Part shown: in pieces, positions 16,561 through 25,396 of the stretch
How the letters are laid out: each line of letters opens with the position of its first letter
Position numbering within the stretch: the stretch's first letter is position 1
Notes under the pieces: generated by a model
What the model was told of the DNA's origin: nothing
Databases searched by the model: none
What the model saw: only the letters and a program-made list of their open reading frames with translations
Source of the DNA: Terriglobus saanensis SP1PR4
Lineage (GTDB): Bacteria; Acidobacteriota; Terriglobia; Terriglobales; Acidobacteriaceae
Direction: 5' to 3'
Length of the DNA: 64,000 nucleotides
Assembly: GCF_000179915.2 (NCBI RefSeq)
Contig: NC_014963.1
Coordinates: 4,464,001 to 4,528,000 of the forward strand
Translations under genes and position numbers: made by a program

Positions 16561-17640
16561 TCAGGAGAGCGTGGGATAGCTCGTGTACCCGGCAGCGCCA
16601 CCTCCATAGATAGTCGCTGGGTCAAGTTCATTGAGAGCAGTGCCGAGTTGCAGTCTCCTTGGCAGATCTGGGTTGGCTAGAAAGGCGCGGCCGTACGCAA
16701 CTGCGTCGGCATGACCGGCCCGTATCGCTTCCTCGCCCTTAGGTCCGTCATATCCGCCGTTCACGACGTAGACACCGTTCCAAAGTGTTCTAAGGTGTGC
16801 CGACAAATTGACAGCCTCCTCGGCGCTCCCTATGCTGTCTTGTGCCTGCTCAACGACATGAAGATAACCAAGCCCATAGCTGTTGAGCTTTTCAACCGCG
16901 ACCGAAAAGGTTTCGAGTGGATTAGCGTCCGTCATGTCGTTGAAGTCAACTGTCGGAGAGATTCGCACACCGACCTGCCTGCTGCCCCATACTTCAAGCA
17001 CCGTTTCGACTGTTTCAGCAAGGAAGCGGATTCGATTCGACGCAACGCCGCCATACTCATCGGTTCGCTGATTCGTTCCTGTCCTGAGAAATTGATCGAT
17101 CAGGTATCCATTCGCCGCATGAATCTCGACCCCGTCGAATCCGGCCTCTTTCGCATTGCTGGCTGCCGACCGGTAGTCGGCCAAAGTCTGTTTTATACCG
17201 CTGGCCGACAAGGCTACCGGCTCCGAGACCTCTGCTGAGCCCGTGGCAATGTGGGTATCGGCATTGGCACGGATTGCGGATGGAGCCACGGGCTGCGCGT
17301 TGTTTGGCAACAAGGACGTATGAGAGATTCGGCCGACGTGCCACAACTGGAGGAAAATTCGGCCTCCGCTCTTGTGAACAGATTCAGCAATGTGGGACCA
17401 CGCTTGTACCTGTGCGCGGGAATGAATCCCGGGAGTATTGCTGTACCCCTTCCCCATGGGCGAGATCTGTGTCGCCTCGGTCACGATGAGTCCGGCCGAA
17501 GCACGTTGTGAGTAATAAGTCGCTGCGAGTGCGCTAGGAACACCCTCCGCGTCTGCGCGCGTGCGCGTAAGGGGCGCCATGAAGACACGATTTGCCAGAA
17601 CGAAAGATCCAAGCTGAACGGGTTCGAAGAGAGTAGCCAT
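16561..17640 (-). CDS. Alkene reductase, old yellow enzyme family
   Basis: A 359-residue FMN- and NAD(P)H-dependent ene-reductase (NemA/OYE class), which reduces activated C=C bonds or nitro compounds. The N-terminus FEPVQLGSFVLANRVFMAPLTR and the substrate-site segment FDGVEIHAANGYLIDQF are diagnostic, and HAANG supplies the His/Asn pair. The C-terminal GGYDGP and AYGRAFLANPDLPRR bind FMN phosphate. The ATG at 17640 has GGAG upstream; the frame extends 66 codons further without similarity. Belongs to a leftward block of redox and detoxification genes. Confidence 0.95.
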   Translation of the reverse strand: MATLFEPVQLGSFVLANRVFMAPLTRTRADAEGVPSALAATYYSQRASAGLIVTEATQISPMGKGYSNTPGIHSRAQVQAWSHIAESVHKSGGRIFLQLWHVGRISHTSLLPNNAQPVAPSAIRANADTHIATGSAEVSEPVALSASGIKQTLADYRSAASNAKEAGFDGVEIHAANGYLIDQFLRTGTNQRTDEYGGVASNRIRFLAETVETVLEVWGSRQVGVRISPTVDFNDMTDANPLETFSVAVEKLNSYGLGYLHVVEQAQDSIGSAEEAVNLSAHLRTLWNGVYVVNGGYDGPKGEEAIRAGHADAVAYGRAFLANPDLPRRLQLGTALNELDPATIYGGGAAGYTSYPTLS

Positions 17641-17860
17641 TCTTGTACTCCTGTTGTTGCGAGACGTGGTGGGCTGCTGGTGATAAGTCCCCCAGAAGGC
17701 GCTGGCTGTTTCCCGCGCCGCCACCTGAGACCTCTGAATCTTTCGGTTCCCACGCCGCAGCAAACCAGCGTAGGAACCCCGACTCAACAGAATGCCATCG
17801 GTTCGTGATAGCGCGGGCCGCTCGACTGCACCGGCCACCCCCTCCAGGTGAAGAAGAACT

Positions 17861-18580
17861 TTATGCGAAGACTTCCTCCAGGAAGTTCACCAGAGATTCC
17901 CAGGAGCGCTTGTCGGCACTCGCGCTGTAGCGGAGAATGTTGGGCTCGCCGCGGGTATCGGCTTCTTTATTGGTGAAGCTATGCACCACGCCTCCATAAA
18001 GATGGAGTTGCCAGTCCACCTTACCTGCGTTCATTTCCTCAGCGAATTTTTGCCGGATGTCTGGGCCGATCATCGGGTCATCTGCGCCGATGCAGACCAA
18101 CACTTTGGTACTAATGTTCTTGGCATTCTCCGTGCGTGCGGTGGTAAGGCCGCTATGGAAACCGGCAACGCCTTTGACATTTGCACCAAGACGCGCCAGT
18201 TCCAGCGCGACGGAGCCACCGATGCAATAGCCGATGGCTGCCACCTTGCTCGTGTCCACTTCCGGCCGCGACGTTAGTGCGTTCAGTCCTGCTTCCGCGT
18301 AAGCGCCGATTCGCTCGGGATCCCCCATGAGGGGGCCGACGAAAGCCATCACCTCAGCGAGGGTGCTGACGGTTTTGCCTTCGCCAAACAGGTCGCTGAC
18401 CAGGGTTACATAGCCCAATGCTGCCAGGCGCTGCGCCTTTTCCTTGGCGTGCGCACTGATGCCGAACCCCTCCGGAAATACAACGACCGCCGGCCGCGGG
18501 CCAGTCTTGGTCTCGTCGAAATACAACACGCTCTCCATGTTCAGGCCATTGACTTCATATTTCAGGACTTCAGTGTGCAT
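17861..18580 (-). CDS. Dienelactone hydrolase family protein
   Basis: A 239-residue alpha/beta hydrolase of the dienelactone hydrolase group. Cys119 in AIGYCIGG is the nucleophile, with Asp in IGADDPMIG and His in GGVVHSFTN completing the Cys-Asp-His triad. Such enzymes open dienelactones in chloroaromatic degradation, but many homologues have other ester substrates. The ATG at 18580 is preceded by a perfect AAGGAG; an upstream in-frame start ten codons earlier is weaker. Next to an OYE-type reductase, which fits xenobiotic turnover. Confidence 0.92.
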   Translation of the reverse strand: MHTEVLKYEVNGLNMESVLYFDETKTGPRPAVVVFPEGFGISAHAKEKAQRLAALGYVTLVSDLFGEGKTVSTLAEVMAFVGPLMGDPERIGAYAEAGLNALTSRPEVDTSKVAAIGYCIGGSVALELARLGANVKGVAGFHSGLTTARTENAKNISTKVLVCIGADDPMIGPDIRQKFAEEMNAGKVDWQLHLYGGVVHSFTNKEADTRGEPNILRYSASADKRSWESLVNFLEEVFA

Positions 18581-18678
18581 GCTCTTCTCCTTGTTAGTGG
18601 CTGTTGACATCCAACCGCAATACGCGAACCGTTCCTACGAGATTGTTGCTACCGGAACCTGTTCTCAACAGACCATCG

Positions 18679-19428
18679 TTACCCGGCCACCGCGCGGGCC
18701 GCCTGTTTAATTACATCGACCACCACGTCAGGGAAAGTGACGGGGATGGCGTGCGAAGACTTCAACTCGACGACCGTAGAGTGGGCACGCTCTGCCTCGA
18801 ATTTGAATTCTTCCTGAGGGATTACGGGGTCAAGCAGCGGCCTAATTTGCCAGCTCGGTTTGCTCGTCCATGCAGCCGATGTCAGTACATCGGCAAGCGC
18901 TGCAGCCTCGATGGGACGTTGCGTGGCGATCATGAGGGCGAGCTTGCTCTCCGGCACGTCAGCGGCGAGGAGGTAGGCGTACTTCTCGGCCTTGATGAGG
19001 ATATTCGTGCCCTTGGTTCCGTCGGGCAAGGTATATGGAATCAGATCGGCGGACGACGCGAAATCGCCGCCGGGAAACCGATTGAGACAATCGTTTGTAG
19101 ATTCGCCTGCCGCTGGCATGGGCGAGCCCGCGTAGATGAGGCCCTTTACCTTCGGATCGTCGCCGCCTTGGGTAATGACGGCCCCGCCGTAGGCGTGAGA
19201 GACGAGGAGCACTGGCCCCTCGATCGTGTCGAGCAAGCTACGCAAGTAGGCAACGTCGTTCGGCAGGCCCCGCAAAGGATTGGAGTAGACTCTGACCGGA
19301 TAGCCGTCGCGCTGGAGGCCTTGGATCACACCATGAGTCCAGAGCGAAGAGTCTTCAACGGCTCCGTGCACAAGCACAATAGTGGGCTTCGGAAAATCGT
19401 TATCTGCAGTTTGTTCTTGAGTGGCCAT
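18679..19428 (-). CDS. Alpha/beta hydrolase-fold protein with Ala at the nucleophile position
   Basis: A 249-residue EstC/pyrethroid-hydrolase-like protein. The oxyanion strand IVLVHGAVEDSSLW and the general layout are standard. The nucleophile elbow, however, reads VSHAYGG (76-82), where relatives have GHSYGG, so residue 79 is Ala rather than Ser. The codon is GCC and the reading is unambiguous. The late His (SSHAIPVTFP) is present. Either the protein is non-hydrolytic (lyase or binding role), or Ser77 two residues earlier has taken over. It lies between a peroxiredoxin-like gene and the dienelactone hydrolase. Confidence 0.85.
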   Translation of the reverse strand: MATQEQTADNDFPKPTIVLVHGAVEDSSLWTHGVIQGLQRDGYPVRVYSNPLRGLPNDVAYLRSLLDTIEGPVLLVSHAYGGAVITQGGDDPKVKGLIYAGSPMPAAGESTNDCLNRFPGGDFASSADLIPYTLPDGTKGTNILIKAEKYAYLLAADVPESKLALMIATQRPIEAAALADVLTSAAWTSKPSWQIRPLLDPVIPQEEFKFEAERAHSTVVELKSSHAIPVTFPDVVVDVIKQAARAVAG

Positions 19429-19493
19429 GGTGAGTTGTTCTCCTTCGTATTGATCGGTTCCGGTTTACCTGCTCCTGCAAGACGGGTGGTAGA

Positions 19494-20090
19494 TCACTCC
19501 TGCTCGCGGATCGTCTGGGTGTATGTCCTACCGTATGGGTAGAACAAATCCTTGCGGCCTTCCTGCCACGCCTGCTTCATTTCGGGCGTCGTGATGTCCC
19601 AATCCTGCCTGCACTTCTTGCTGACGGCTCGCAGATCCTGGCGCAATTCCTCCATGGTCGGCCTTCCAAAGAACCAGTATCCGCAATAGATCTTATGGAT
19701 GATGAGCCCCGGCTCAAGAACAACAACGTGAGGGATCATGGGATTGTGTAGAGGATCTGTATATTCGGCGATGTCGAGGTCCTTTTGCACAACACGGCCT
19801 GCGTCCGACAGAAAGGGCCAGTGTGCTCCGACCCCGCTGCGGTATTCGTTCGTCTCCGTGAGCGTATCCGTGCTGATCGTCACAAGACGGCAATAGCCCA
19901 CTTCCATCTCGCGATGCAGCTCGATAAGACCTTCATTCTGGCGGCGGTCCTTTGGACAGAAGCCTCCGCGACTTAACACGACGATCATGGGGTCCGTGCC
20001 TTGAAGTTCGGACAATTTCCGCCGTGTCGCTGTCTGGTCGGTTAATTCGTAATCAGGAAAACGAGTTCCAGGCACGATGTCGTTTCGCAT
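19494..20090 (-). CDS. AhpC/TSA-family redoxin with single catalytic Cys
   Basis: A 198-residue thioredoxin-fold protein. The start GTRFPDYELTDQ and the motif LSRGGFCPKDRRQ with Cys45 correspond to the peroxidatic Cys region of peroxiredoxins, though PxxxTxxC is replaced by SRGGFC. The resolving Cys is not obvious, since later Cys residues (C67, C136, C160) are not in CxxC spacing. The C-terminal 45 residues (QDWDITTPEMKQAW and following) are typical of a peroxiredoxin-like subgroup seen in soil bacteria. Probably reduces peroxides or acts as a thiol oxidoreductase in the cytoplasm. Confidence 0.82.
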   Translation of the reverse strand: MRNDIVPGTRFPDYELTDQTATRRKLSELQGTDPMIVVLSRGGFCPKDRRQNEGLIELHREMEVGYCRLVTISTDTLTETNEYRSGVGAHWPFLSDAGRVVQKDLDIAEYTDPLHNPMIPHVVVLEPGLIIHKIYCGYWFFGRPTMEELRQDLRAVSKKCRQDWDITTPEMKQAWQEGRKDLFYPYGRTYTQTIREQE

Positions 20091-20247
20091 GTTCTTGAGG
20101 GTCTCCCTTCACTGAGTTGAGGGTCACTATGCAGCGTGATCCGTTTTTTGAGCGGGCTTCACGCCATATGTCCGCCACTCATCTTCTTGCCTCTTCCTTG
20201 CTTCCGTTTCACGGGCAAACCTGCTCGGCGAGATGAGTTGCCCATTG

Positions 20248-20667
20248 TTAAGCCTTCTCTGCCTGCAGGTGTTTCCAAACATCGAAAGCAGTGAGCAATC
20301 CAAGGAAAAGGATGGCAGTGGGAACAACGGGTGGCTTGATACCGAAAGGAAGAACGTTGGCAGGCACTCCGGGCTGCAGGTGGACGTAGATTGCCACGAA
20401 CATCTGAATGAGGAGGATGAAGCACGCGGTCAGCAGGATTTGATCCTTGCTTTTTACGGTGAGCGATCTCCGAAGCCATGGCAGGAGGAAGAGAACTCCG
20501 ACGACCATTTCACTCACTTTGCCTGGGAGAATTAGTTGGTGGGGTAGATGACTCTGTTGAAACTGAACATCAAACCATCCACGGATTGGCTGGAAGAATT
20601 TAAGGAATCCGAACATGAACATCCACACTCCCAAGAGCAGGGTTAAAACTTTTAGACGGCCAGGCAT
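20248..20667 (-). CDS. Small four-helix membrane protein, DoxX-like
   Basis: A 139-residue inner-membrane protein with four hydrophobic segments (about 5-25, 50-66, 79-97 and 112-128) and a basic C-terminus. Layout and sequence feel (LKVLTLLLGVWMFMFGFLKF, then PGKVSEMVVGVLFLLPW) are those of the DoxX/DoxX-like superfamily, linked in some bacteria to thiol and oxidative stress. It lies between two AhpC/TSA-type genes on the same strand, which supports such a link. AGGAGAAG precedes the ATG. Confidence 0.7.
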   Translation of the reverse strand: MPGRLKVLTLLLGVWMFMFGFLKFFQPIRGWFDVQFQQSHLPHQLILPGKVSEMVVGVLFLLPWLRRSLTVKSKDQILLTACFILLIQMFVAIYVHLQPGVPANVLPFGIKPPVVPTAILFLGLLTAFDVWKHLQAEKA

Positions 20668-20737
20668 ACTCTTCTCCTATTTTGTCTTTTGATTTCCGGA
20701 GCCATTCCGCGTGCTATCTTTTCGAATCGCCTAGTTA

Positions 20738-21409
20738 CTAGGCGGGCGTTTTTGTATGCTCCATGACTTCTCTTGCGATGTCGAACACTTCTGAAGGTTC
20801 GGGGCGGAAACGATAATCAGGGTCTGCCTTGACATCGCGGATCACACCGTTCCCATCAATGAAGAAACGCGCTGGGATTGGGAGTTGCCAGCTACTTGCT
20901 TCATTTATCGCCTGAATGTCCAGGTTGAGTACGCTGCTGTAAATCTTCTTAAGATCATCAGGGAAGGTGTAGACCAACCCAAAGGCCTTGGCGATCTCGT
21001 TATTGGTGTCCGCTAGCAAGCTGAACTTCAACTTCCCGGCCGTCGCCTGCTTGCGAGTTCTGTCCAGGCTTTGCGGAGAAAGGACAACAAGTTCTACACC
21101 AGCTTGCCGAAGCTGGTCATACGCTTCGTTAAGAGCACGTACCTCAGCAGAGCAAAAGGGGCACCAACTCCCGCGCGTGAAACTCACGACAAGCGGACCG
21201 CGCTTGATCAAATCGACAGACGATATGTCCTCGCCGTGCTGGTTTATCAATGTGAATGTCGGCGCTTTCGCACCGGGCTTGATGATTTGGTCTACCGCTC
21301 CGCTTTTGCGAAGGGATTCGATGTGACCTTCCATAATGGCGGTAGCGCTCTCCGGAAGAATCTTCGCGAACTTGTCCCGTAATTCCACAAGCGTTTGTGC
21401 GAGTGACAT
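20738..21409 (-). CDS. Peroxiredoxin-like protein, AhpC/TSA family (CxxC)
   Basis: A 223-residue protein. The first 40 residues are helical, then comes a thioredoxin fold with VVSFTRGSWCPFCSAEVRAL containing Cys83 and Cys86. The CPFC motif with RGxW upstream is characteristic of the peroxiredoxin-like AhpC/TSA group in soil bacteria. LSPQSLDRTRKQ and FFIDGNGVIRDV are the later strands. The ATG at 21409 is preceded by AGGGAG with 7-nt spacing. Probably a peroxide or thiol reductase in the same stress cluster as 19494-20667. Confidence 0.9.
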   Translation of the reverse strand: MSLAQTLVELRDKFAKILPESATAIMEGHIESLRKSGAVDQIIKPGAKAPTFTLINQHGEDISSVDLIKRGPLVVSFTRGSWCPFCSAEVRALNEAYDQLRQAGVELVVLSPQSLDRTRKQATAGKLKFSLLADTNNEIAKAFGLVYTFPDDLKKIYSSVLNLDIQAINEASSWQLPIPARFFIDGNGVIRDVKADPDYRFRPEPSEVFDIAREVMEHTKTPA

Positions 21410-21641
21410 AAACAATCTCCCTTGTGGCTTGTGTTGGCTCCGACACGCTAGTTGGTCGGTGCATGCATCTTGGGTTAGGTGTCAGAAGGGCCCCACTGAG
21501 ATCTTGTGGATCTTCTCTGTCAATACTTCTCATCGAAGAACCTGGGCAGCGTTCCGGAACGACACCAGCGATGGACGCAAGAACATATCGAGACGCGCGA
21601 TCCAACGAAGTGTCTACTCAACAAAACGCCGCCCAAGAACC

Positions 21642-21941
21642 TTACTTCTGGGCAACCACCTGAAGCTTAGAAACCTTAGGAGCCGGGGAAAATAGTTCGT
21701 CCGCCTTGTCCACAAGTTCCTGTCCAGCCTCCCCGTTCAAGTGGGCATCGCGGGCCTCTTCAGTATCGAAAGTATCGAACACTCGATAGACACCGGGCTC
21801 ACCTTCGATCTTCGCTGCGTGCCACGACAATGTTCCTGGTTCTTTTCTTACCAGTGATGCTTCCTTCTCCAGAAAGGCCTCTACTTCCGATTCTTTCCCT
21901 GGTTTTGCTTTCAACTCAACGAGCAACGCGAACTTAGCCAT
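21642..21941 (-). CDS. Antibiotic biosynthesis monooxygenase (ABM) domain protein
   Basis: A 99-residue ferredoxin-like-fold protein of the ABM/YgiN family, usually a homodimer acting on quinones or as a cofactor-free monooxygenase. Visible family features are FALLVELKAKPGKESEVEAF at the first strand and helix, EPGTLSWHAAKIEGEPGVYRV and DTEEARDAHLNGEAGQ. Its position beside peroxiredoxin-like genes suggests quinone or reactive-electrophile handling. Confidence 0.9.
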   Translation of the reverse strand: MAKFALLVELKAKPGKESEVEAFLEKEASLVRKEPGTLSWHAAKIEGEPGVYRVFDTFDTEEARDAHLNGEAGQELVDKADELFSPAPKVSKLQVVAQK

Positions 21942-22352
21942 TTGGACAGATCCTCTCTTAAGCAGTTGATATTCGTTACATTCAGTCGCACCTAATCGCG
22001 GCTATACCGGCCCGCGCTGACCACTCTGGAAGAGTGGCATCGTGGAGACAGAGAGCCCAGGTGCCGTAGCCGGACGCCCAAAAGCCTTGGCCGCCGACCG
22101 TCTGACACCTGTCGATTTGAGCATGGTGAGAGCCAGAAGTATCGCGGTTTGTTCTGCTAGCAGCTATCAGAATTAGCGATGGGACAGAATGGTGTACTGT
22201 GCTTTCAGGGTTAAGCTGCGCGCCTCCATCACTGCTGTGCTGTTGTTGCACTTTACGAATTGCGCCGCCATTGGTTAGCTTTCACTTGAAGAGCACAATT
22301 TCGACCGCAAGCGCTATTGCAGAGCCCGCGAAGATTCGGAGGGAGGAGCGGC
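21942..22352. other. Intergenic region, no gene recognised
   Basis: About 410 bp between two divergent genes. Frames here have no recognisable similarity or ribosome sites. It must hold promoters for the ABM gene (leftward) and the cNMP-reductase fusion (rightward), whose GGAGGGAGGAG ribosome site is at about 22338-22348. Confidence 0.5.
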
Positions 22353-24086
22353 ATGGCAGACCAAGTAATGATTGAGAGCAGTGCGTGGACACCGGACTTC
22401 AGAGCCGACTTGGCGTTCCAGAAGCTGACCGAAGATATGGTGGATCGCATGCGTGCGTACGGGCGCGAAGAAAGCTTTCCCGCGAATGTAGTGCTTTTTA
22501 CATATGGCGAGCGGAAGGTGGATCTGTTCGTGGTTCTGGAAGGCGAGGTGCATGCTTGCCTGCCTGCCGGGAATGGCGAGGCGAAGGTGTTCGCCCGTCA
22601 ACAGAGTCTCGCATTTCTGGGGGAGTTAAATCTCCTGACCTCACAGGGCTCTCTGGTTGAAGCGCGGACCTTCGCGGAAAGTCGCCTCTTGAGGATTTCT
22701 CGGGATGAGTTGCAGCGGTTGATGCGGTCTGAAGGTGATATAGCGAACCTTATTGCTTCTGCGACGGTGTGGCGAAGGATAGGCATCATAGGCGAAGAAA
22801 GTGCCGGCGTGGCACTCCTTGGCAATAATCGTGACCCGAAGATGACGGAGTTGCAGCGGTTCCTTATTCGCAACAACTATCCACACCGGGTGGTGGAACT
22901 GCCAATATCTGAGGCGCCACCTGAGCAGGATCTGTTCGAAGGCTCGGCGCGAACCTCGAACGGAAGATTCCCAGCGGTAACCGTCTACGATGGACGCACG
23001 TTGTACCACCCCACAATTGCGGAGCTCGCCGATGAACTCGGCATTACGGAACTACCCGATCCTGAGATGGTCTACGACGTGGTCGTGGTGGGTGCCGGGC
23101 CTTCGGGCCTTGCGGCGGCTGTGTATGCGGCTTCCGAAGGGCTCTGCACCATTGTGATCGAAGGAATTGCGCCAGGTGGGCAGGCGGGAACTAGCTCAAA
23201 GATTGAGAACTACCTCGGGTTCCCGACGGGTATTTCTGGTCAGAGGTTGGCGAGCCGCGCGCAACTGCAGGCTTTGAAGTTCGGCGTGCGGTTTGCCATT
23301 TCTCGGCAGGTGGTGACGGCGGAGCAGGTGGATGGAATTCACAAACTGACGCTCGCGGGCGGGATTCCCGTGTGCTCCCGCGCTGTGGTGGTAGCTTCCG
23401 GCGCGCAGTATCGGAAACTTTCAGTTCAGAACTACGAGGAGTACGAGAATCGCGGAATCTATTATGCTGCAACTTCGATGGAAGGTGTCCTATGCCGGGA
23501 CAAAGAAGTGATCGTTGTGGGAGGGGGAAACTCCGCAGGCCAGGCAGCCGTGTTTCTCTCTGGAATAGCAAAGCATGTGCACTATGTCGTGCGCGGCAAG
23601 TCACTGGCAACCACGATGTCACAGTATTTGATATCGCGGATCGAAAGCTCAGCTCATATCACGCTCTACACGGGATCGGAGATCGTGGGCTTGGAGGGCG
23701 ACGCGGGGCTGGAGTGGGTCACGTGGGCACAGCGTAGAACCGGCGAGACCACACGGAAACGCGTTGGAAGCGTGTTCGTGATGATCGGTGCGGAGCCAAA
23801 TTCGGGGTGGCTGTACGGAACAGTGAAGCTCGACAAGAAAGGTTTTGTTATAACCGGCGGAGCGGAAGGTTTTAATGGAACTCCCTATGCGACCAGTGTG
23901 CCGGGAATGTTTGCAGTCGGGGATGTTAGATCCGCATCGGTCAAGCGGGTGGCGAGCGCGGTGGGTGAGGGTTCTGTGGTGATTTCAGACGTGCACCGAT
24001 ATCTCGCAGACCATCGAAATAGCTTTGCAGCGGAACCGAATTCGACTTTGGAAGCATTACGATTGGCGAGTGCGGCGGCAGAGTAG
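22353..24086 (+). CDS. Cyclic-nucleotide-binding domain + thioredoxin-reductase-like flavoprotein fusion
   Basis: A 577-residue fusion. Residues 1-130 form a cNMP-binding-type beta barrel (LFTYGERKVDLFVVLEGEV and GELNLLTSQG). Residues 150-225 look like a thioredoxin/glutaredoxin-type module (LQRFLIRNNYPHRVVEL). From about 232 comes a pyridine-nucleotide oxidoreductase: GAGPSGLAAAVYAA (FAD), APGGQAGTSSKIENYLGFP, VVGGGNSAGQAAVFLSG (NADPH), and C-terminal FAVGDVR. The redox CATC of thioredoxin reductase is replaced by AATS, so the dithiol is gone. The start follows GGAGGGAGGAG. The family is known in soil bacteria; its substrate is not. Confidence 0.88.
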   Translation: MADQVMIESSAWTPDFRADLAFQKLTEDMVDRMRAYGREESFPANVVLFTYGERKVDLFVVLEGEVHACLPAGNGEAKVFARQQSLAFLGELNLLTSQGSLVEARTFAESRLLRISRDELQRLMRSEGDIANLIASATVWRRIGIIGEESAGVALLGNNRDPKMTELQRFLIRNNYPHRVVELPISEAPPEQDLFEGSARTSNGRFPAVTVYDGRTLYHPTIAELADELGITELPDPEMVYDVVVVGAGPSGLAAAVYAASEGLCTIVIEGIAPGGQAGTSSKIENYLGFPTGISGQRLASRAQLQALKFGVRFAISRQVVTAEQVDGIHKLTLAGGIPVCSRAVVVASGAQYRKLSVQNYEEYENRGIYYAATSMEGVLCRDKEVIVVGGGNSAGQAAVFLSGIAKHVHYVVRGKSLATTMSQYLISRIESSAHITLYTGSEIVGLEGDAGLEWVTWAQRRTGETTRKRVGSVFVMIGAEPNSGWLYGTVKLDKKGFVITGGAEGFNGTPYATSVPGMFAVGDVRSASVKRVASAVGEGSVVISDVHRYLADHRNSFAAEPNSTLEALRLASAAAE

Positions 24087-24199
24087 CAGACTAAAGGGTC
24101 CTTGGCTTCTAGTGCGCCATGCGGCGCGGAACAACTGGAGGTCAAGCGACGTCAAGCCATGAGCGCGCGGCTATCACCAAGCGCAATCGCATTTCCGGA

Positions 24200-25108
24200 C
24201 TACGGATTAGCTCGTTTGGCTTCCTCGCGCCTGGCGCGCAGAAGGTCTAAGAAGCTGTCCATGATTTTGCTGCTCTCATGTCGACGCCATGCGATGATCG
24301 CGTCCACCTTGCAGCGCTTATCCTTTAGTGGGCGAAAGACAACATCATCGGAGCGGAGGTACTGCACAGAAGAGGGAACAATCCCTACTCCCTCGCCGGC
24401 TTCGACCATAGTCAGAATGGATTGCCAAGAACGTGGTGTGTCTCCGATCCTGGGTGAAAACTTTGCCTTCTTGCACATCGCTACGATAGAGTCGAACACC
24501 TCTGGTGATCCCTCGCGAAAATATAAGATTAGGCGCTCCTTTGCAAACTGATTCAAAGCAACGGCTTGCTCACGGACGAGCGGATGCCCTTTTGGCAGGG
24601 CCACCACCAAGGGTTCACTCATAAAAAACTCGTGATTGAGGAGGGACTTTGATTCGACGGAGATTCCGCGCGTAAAAGCAATATCGATATGGCCATTAAG
24701 GAGAGCTTCAATTTGTTCCGAAGTATTCAACTCTCGCAGTGCAACCGTAACGCCAGGGAGTTGTTTGCGAAACTTTTGGATAAGTTTTGGCAGAAATACT
24801 GCCGTAGCGGGACCGCAGAGCCCGACTGTCAGCGTCCCCGACATACCCTTGGATGATCTGACAGCCAATTCAACGGCCCGGTCAGCGCGAATCAGAATCT
24901 CGCGTGCCTCGTGAAAGAAGATAGCCCCTTCGGGGGTAAGTGTCACCTCACGCTGATGACGTCGGAACAGACTGACGCCGATCTCTTTTTCGAGGTCCCG
25001 CACCTGTCCGCTGACACCTGACTGGGAGACATTAAGCTGCCTTGCGGCGGTGGTAAAACTTCTGTGCTCAGCAACAGCGCAGAAGTATCTGAGATGACGA
25101 AGCTCCAT
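24200..25108 (-). CDS. LysR family regulator, copy 1
   Basis: A 302-residue LTTR. N-terminal winged HTH: MELRHLRYFCAVAEHRSFTT, then ARQLNVSQSGVSGQVRDLE. The C-terminal part is a periplasmic-binding-protein-like effector domain (TLTVGLCGPATAVFLPKLIQ). It is strikingly similar to the second LysR at 27933-28844 across the whole length, so the two arose by duplication. The ATG at 25108 starts the HTH; 19 further upstream codons are open but unlike the family. It probably senses a metabolite and controls genes between the copies. Confidence 0.93.
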   Translation of the reverse strand: MELRHLRYFCAVAEHRSFTTAARQLNVSQSGVSGQVRDLEKEIGVSLFRRHQREVTLTPEGAIFFHEAREILIRADRAVELAVRSSKGMSGTLTVGLCGPATAVFLPKLIQKFRKQLPGVTVALRELNTSEQIEALLNGHIDIAFTRGISVESKSLLNHEFFMSEPLVVALPKGHPLVREQAVALNQFAKERLILYFREGSPEVFDSIVAMCKKAKFSPRIGDTPRSWQSILTMVEAGEGVGIVPSSVQYLRSDDVVFRPLKDKRCKVDAIIAWRRHESSKIMDSFLDLLRARREEAKRANP

Positions 25109-25160
25109 AGTAAAGCAGAATACCACCGTTGTAGTGCTATCGCCTTTTCTGATGGGTAAG

Positions 25161-25185
25161 ATCAAAACATACAGCGTTACTTCTG
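25161..25185. repeat. Element shared with the upstream region of LysR copy 2
   Basis: A 25-bp segment (ATCAAAACATACAGCGTTAC plus TTCTG) recurs at 28895-28919 with only two differences. Both lie about 50 bp upstream of a LysR gene in the same orientation. A LysR-type T-N11-A box (TCGCCTTTTCTGA) lies between this element and the gene. Conserved regulatory DNA retained after duplication. Confidence 0.65.
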
Positions 25186-25396
25186 ATGTCGGCGTAGCCC
25201 GAATGACCGCCTGTGCGCTGGCTGTCGGAACTCATAACCCCTGAATCGCCGCAGGACCATCTCTTGTCAAAGCGCACACGAGTGCTCGCTTCGCATAACG
25301 TTCTTGGGGTAGGTGAGATTTGACTCTTGTATCCGATTGTTCTCGTCCACCAAGACCTCGGGGGCTAATCGGTAGCCAGAAAACGGCTTTGCAGCG

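Noticed and set aside
18604-19542. 312-codon plus-strand frame over the alpha/beta hydrolase
   Set aside because: Overlaps a real minus-strand gene with a good start and fold motifs; it also runs into neighbouring genes.
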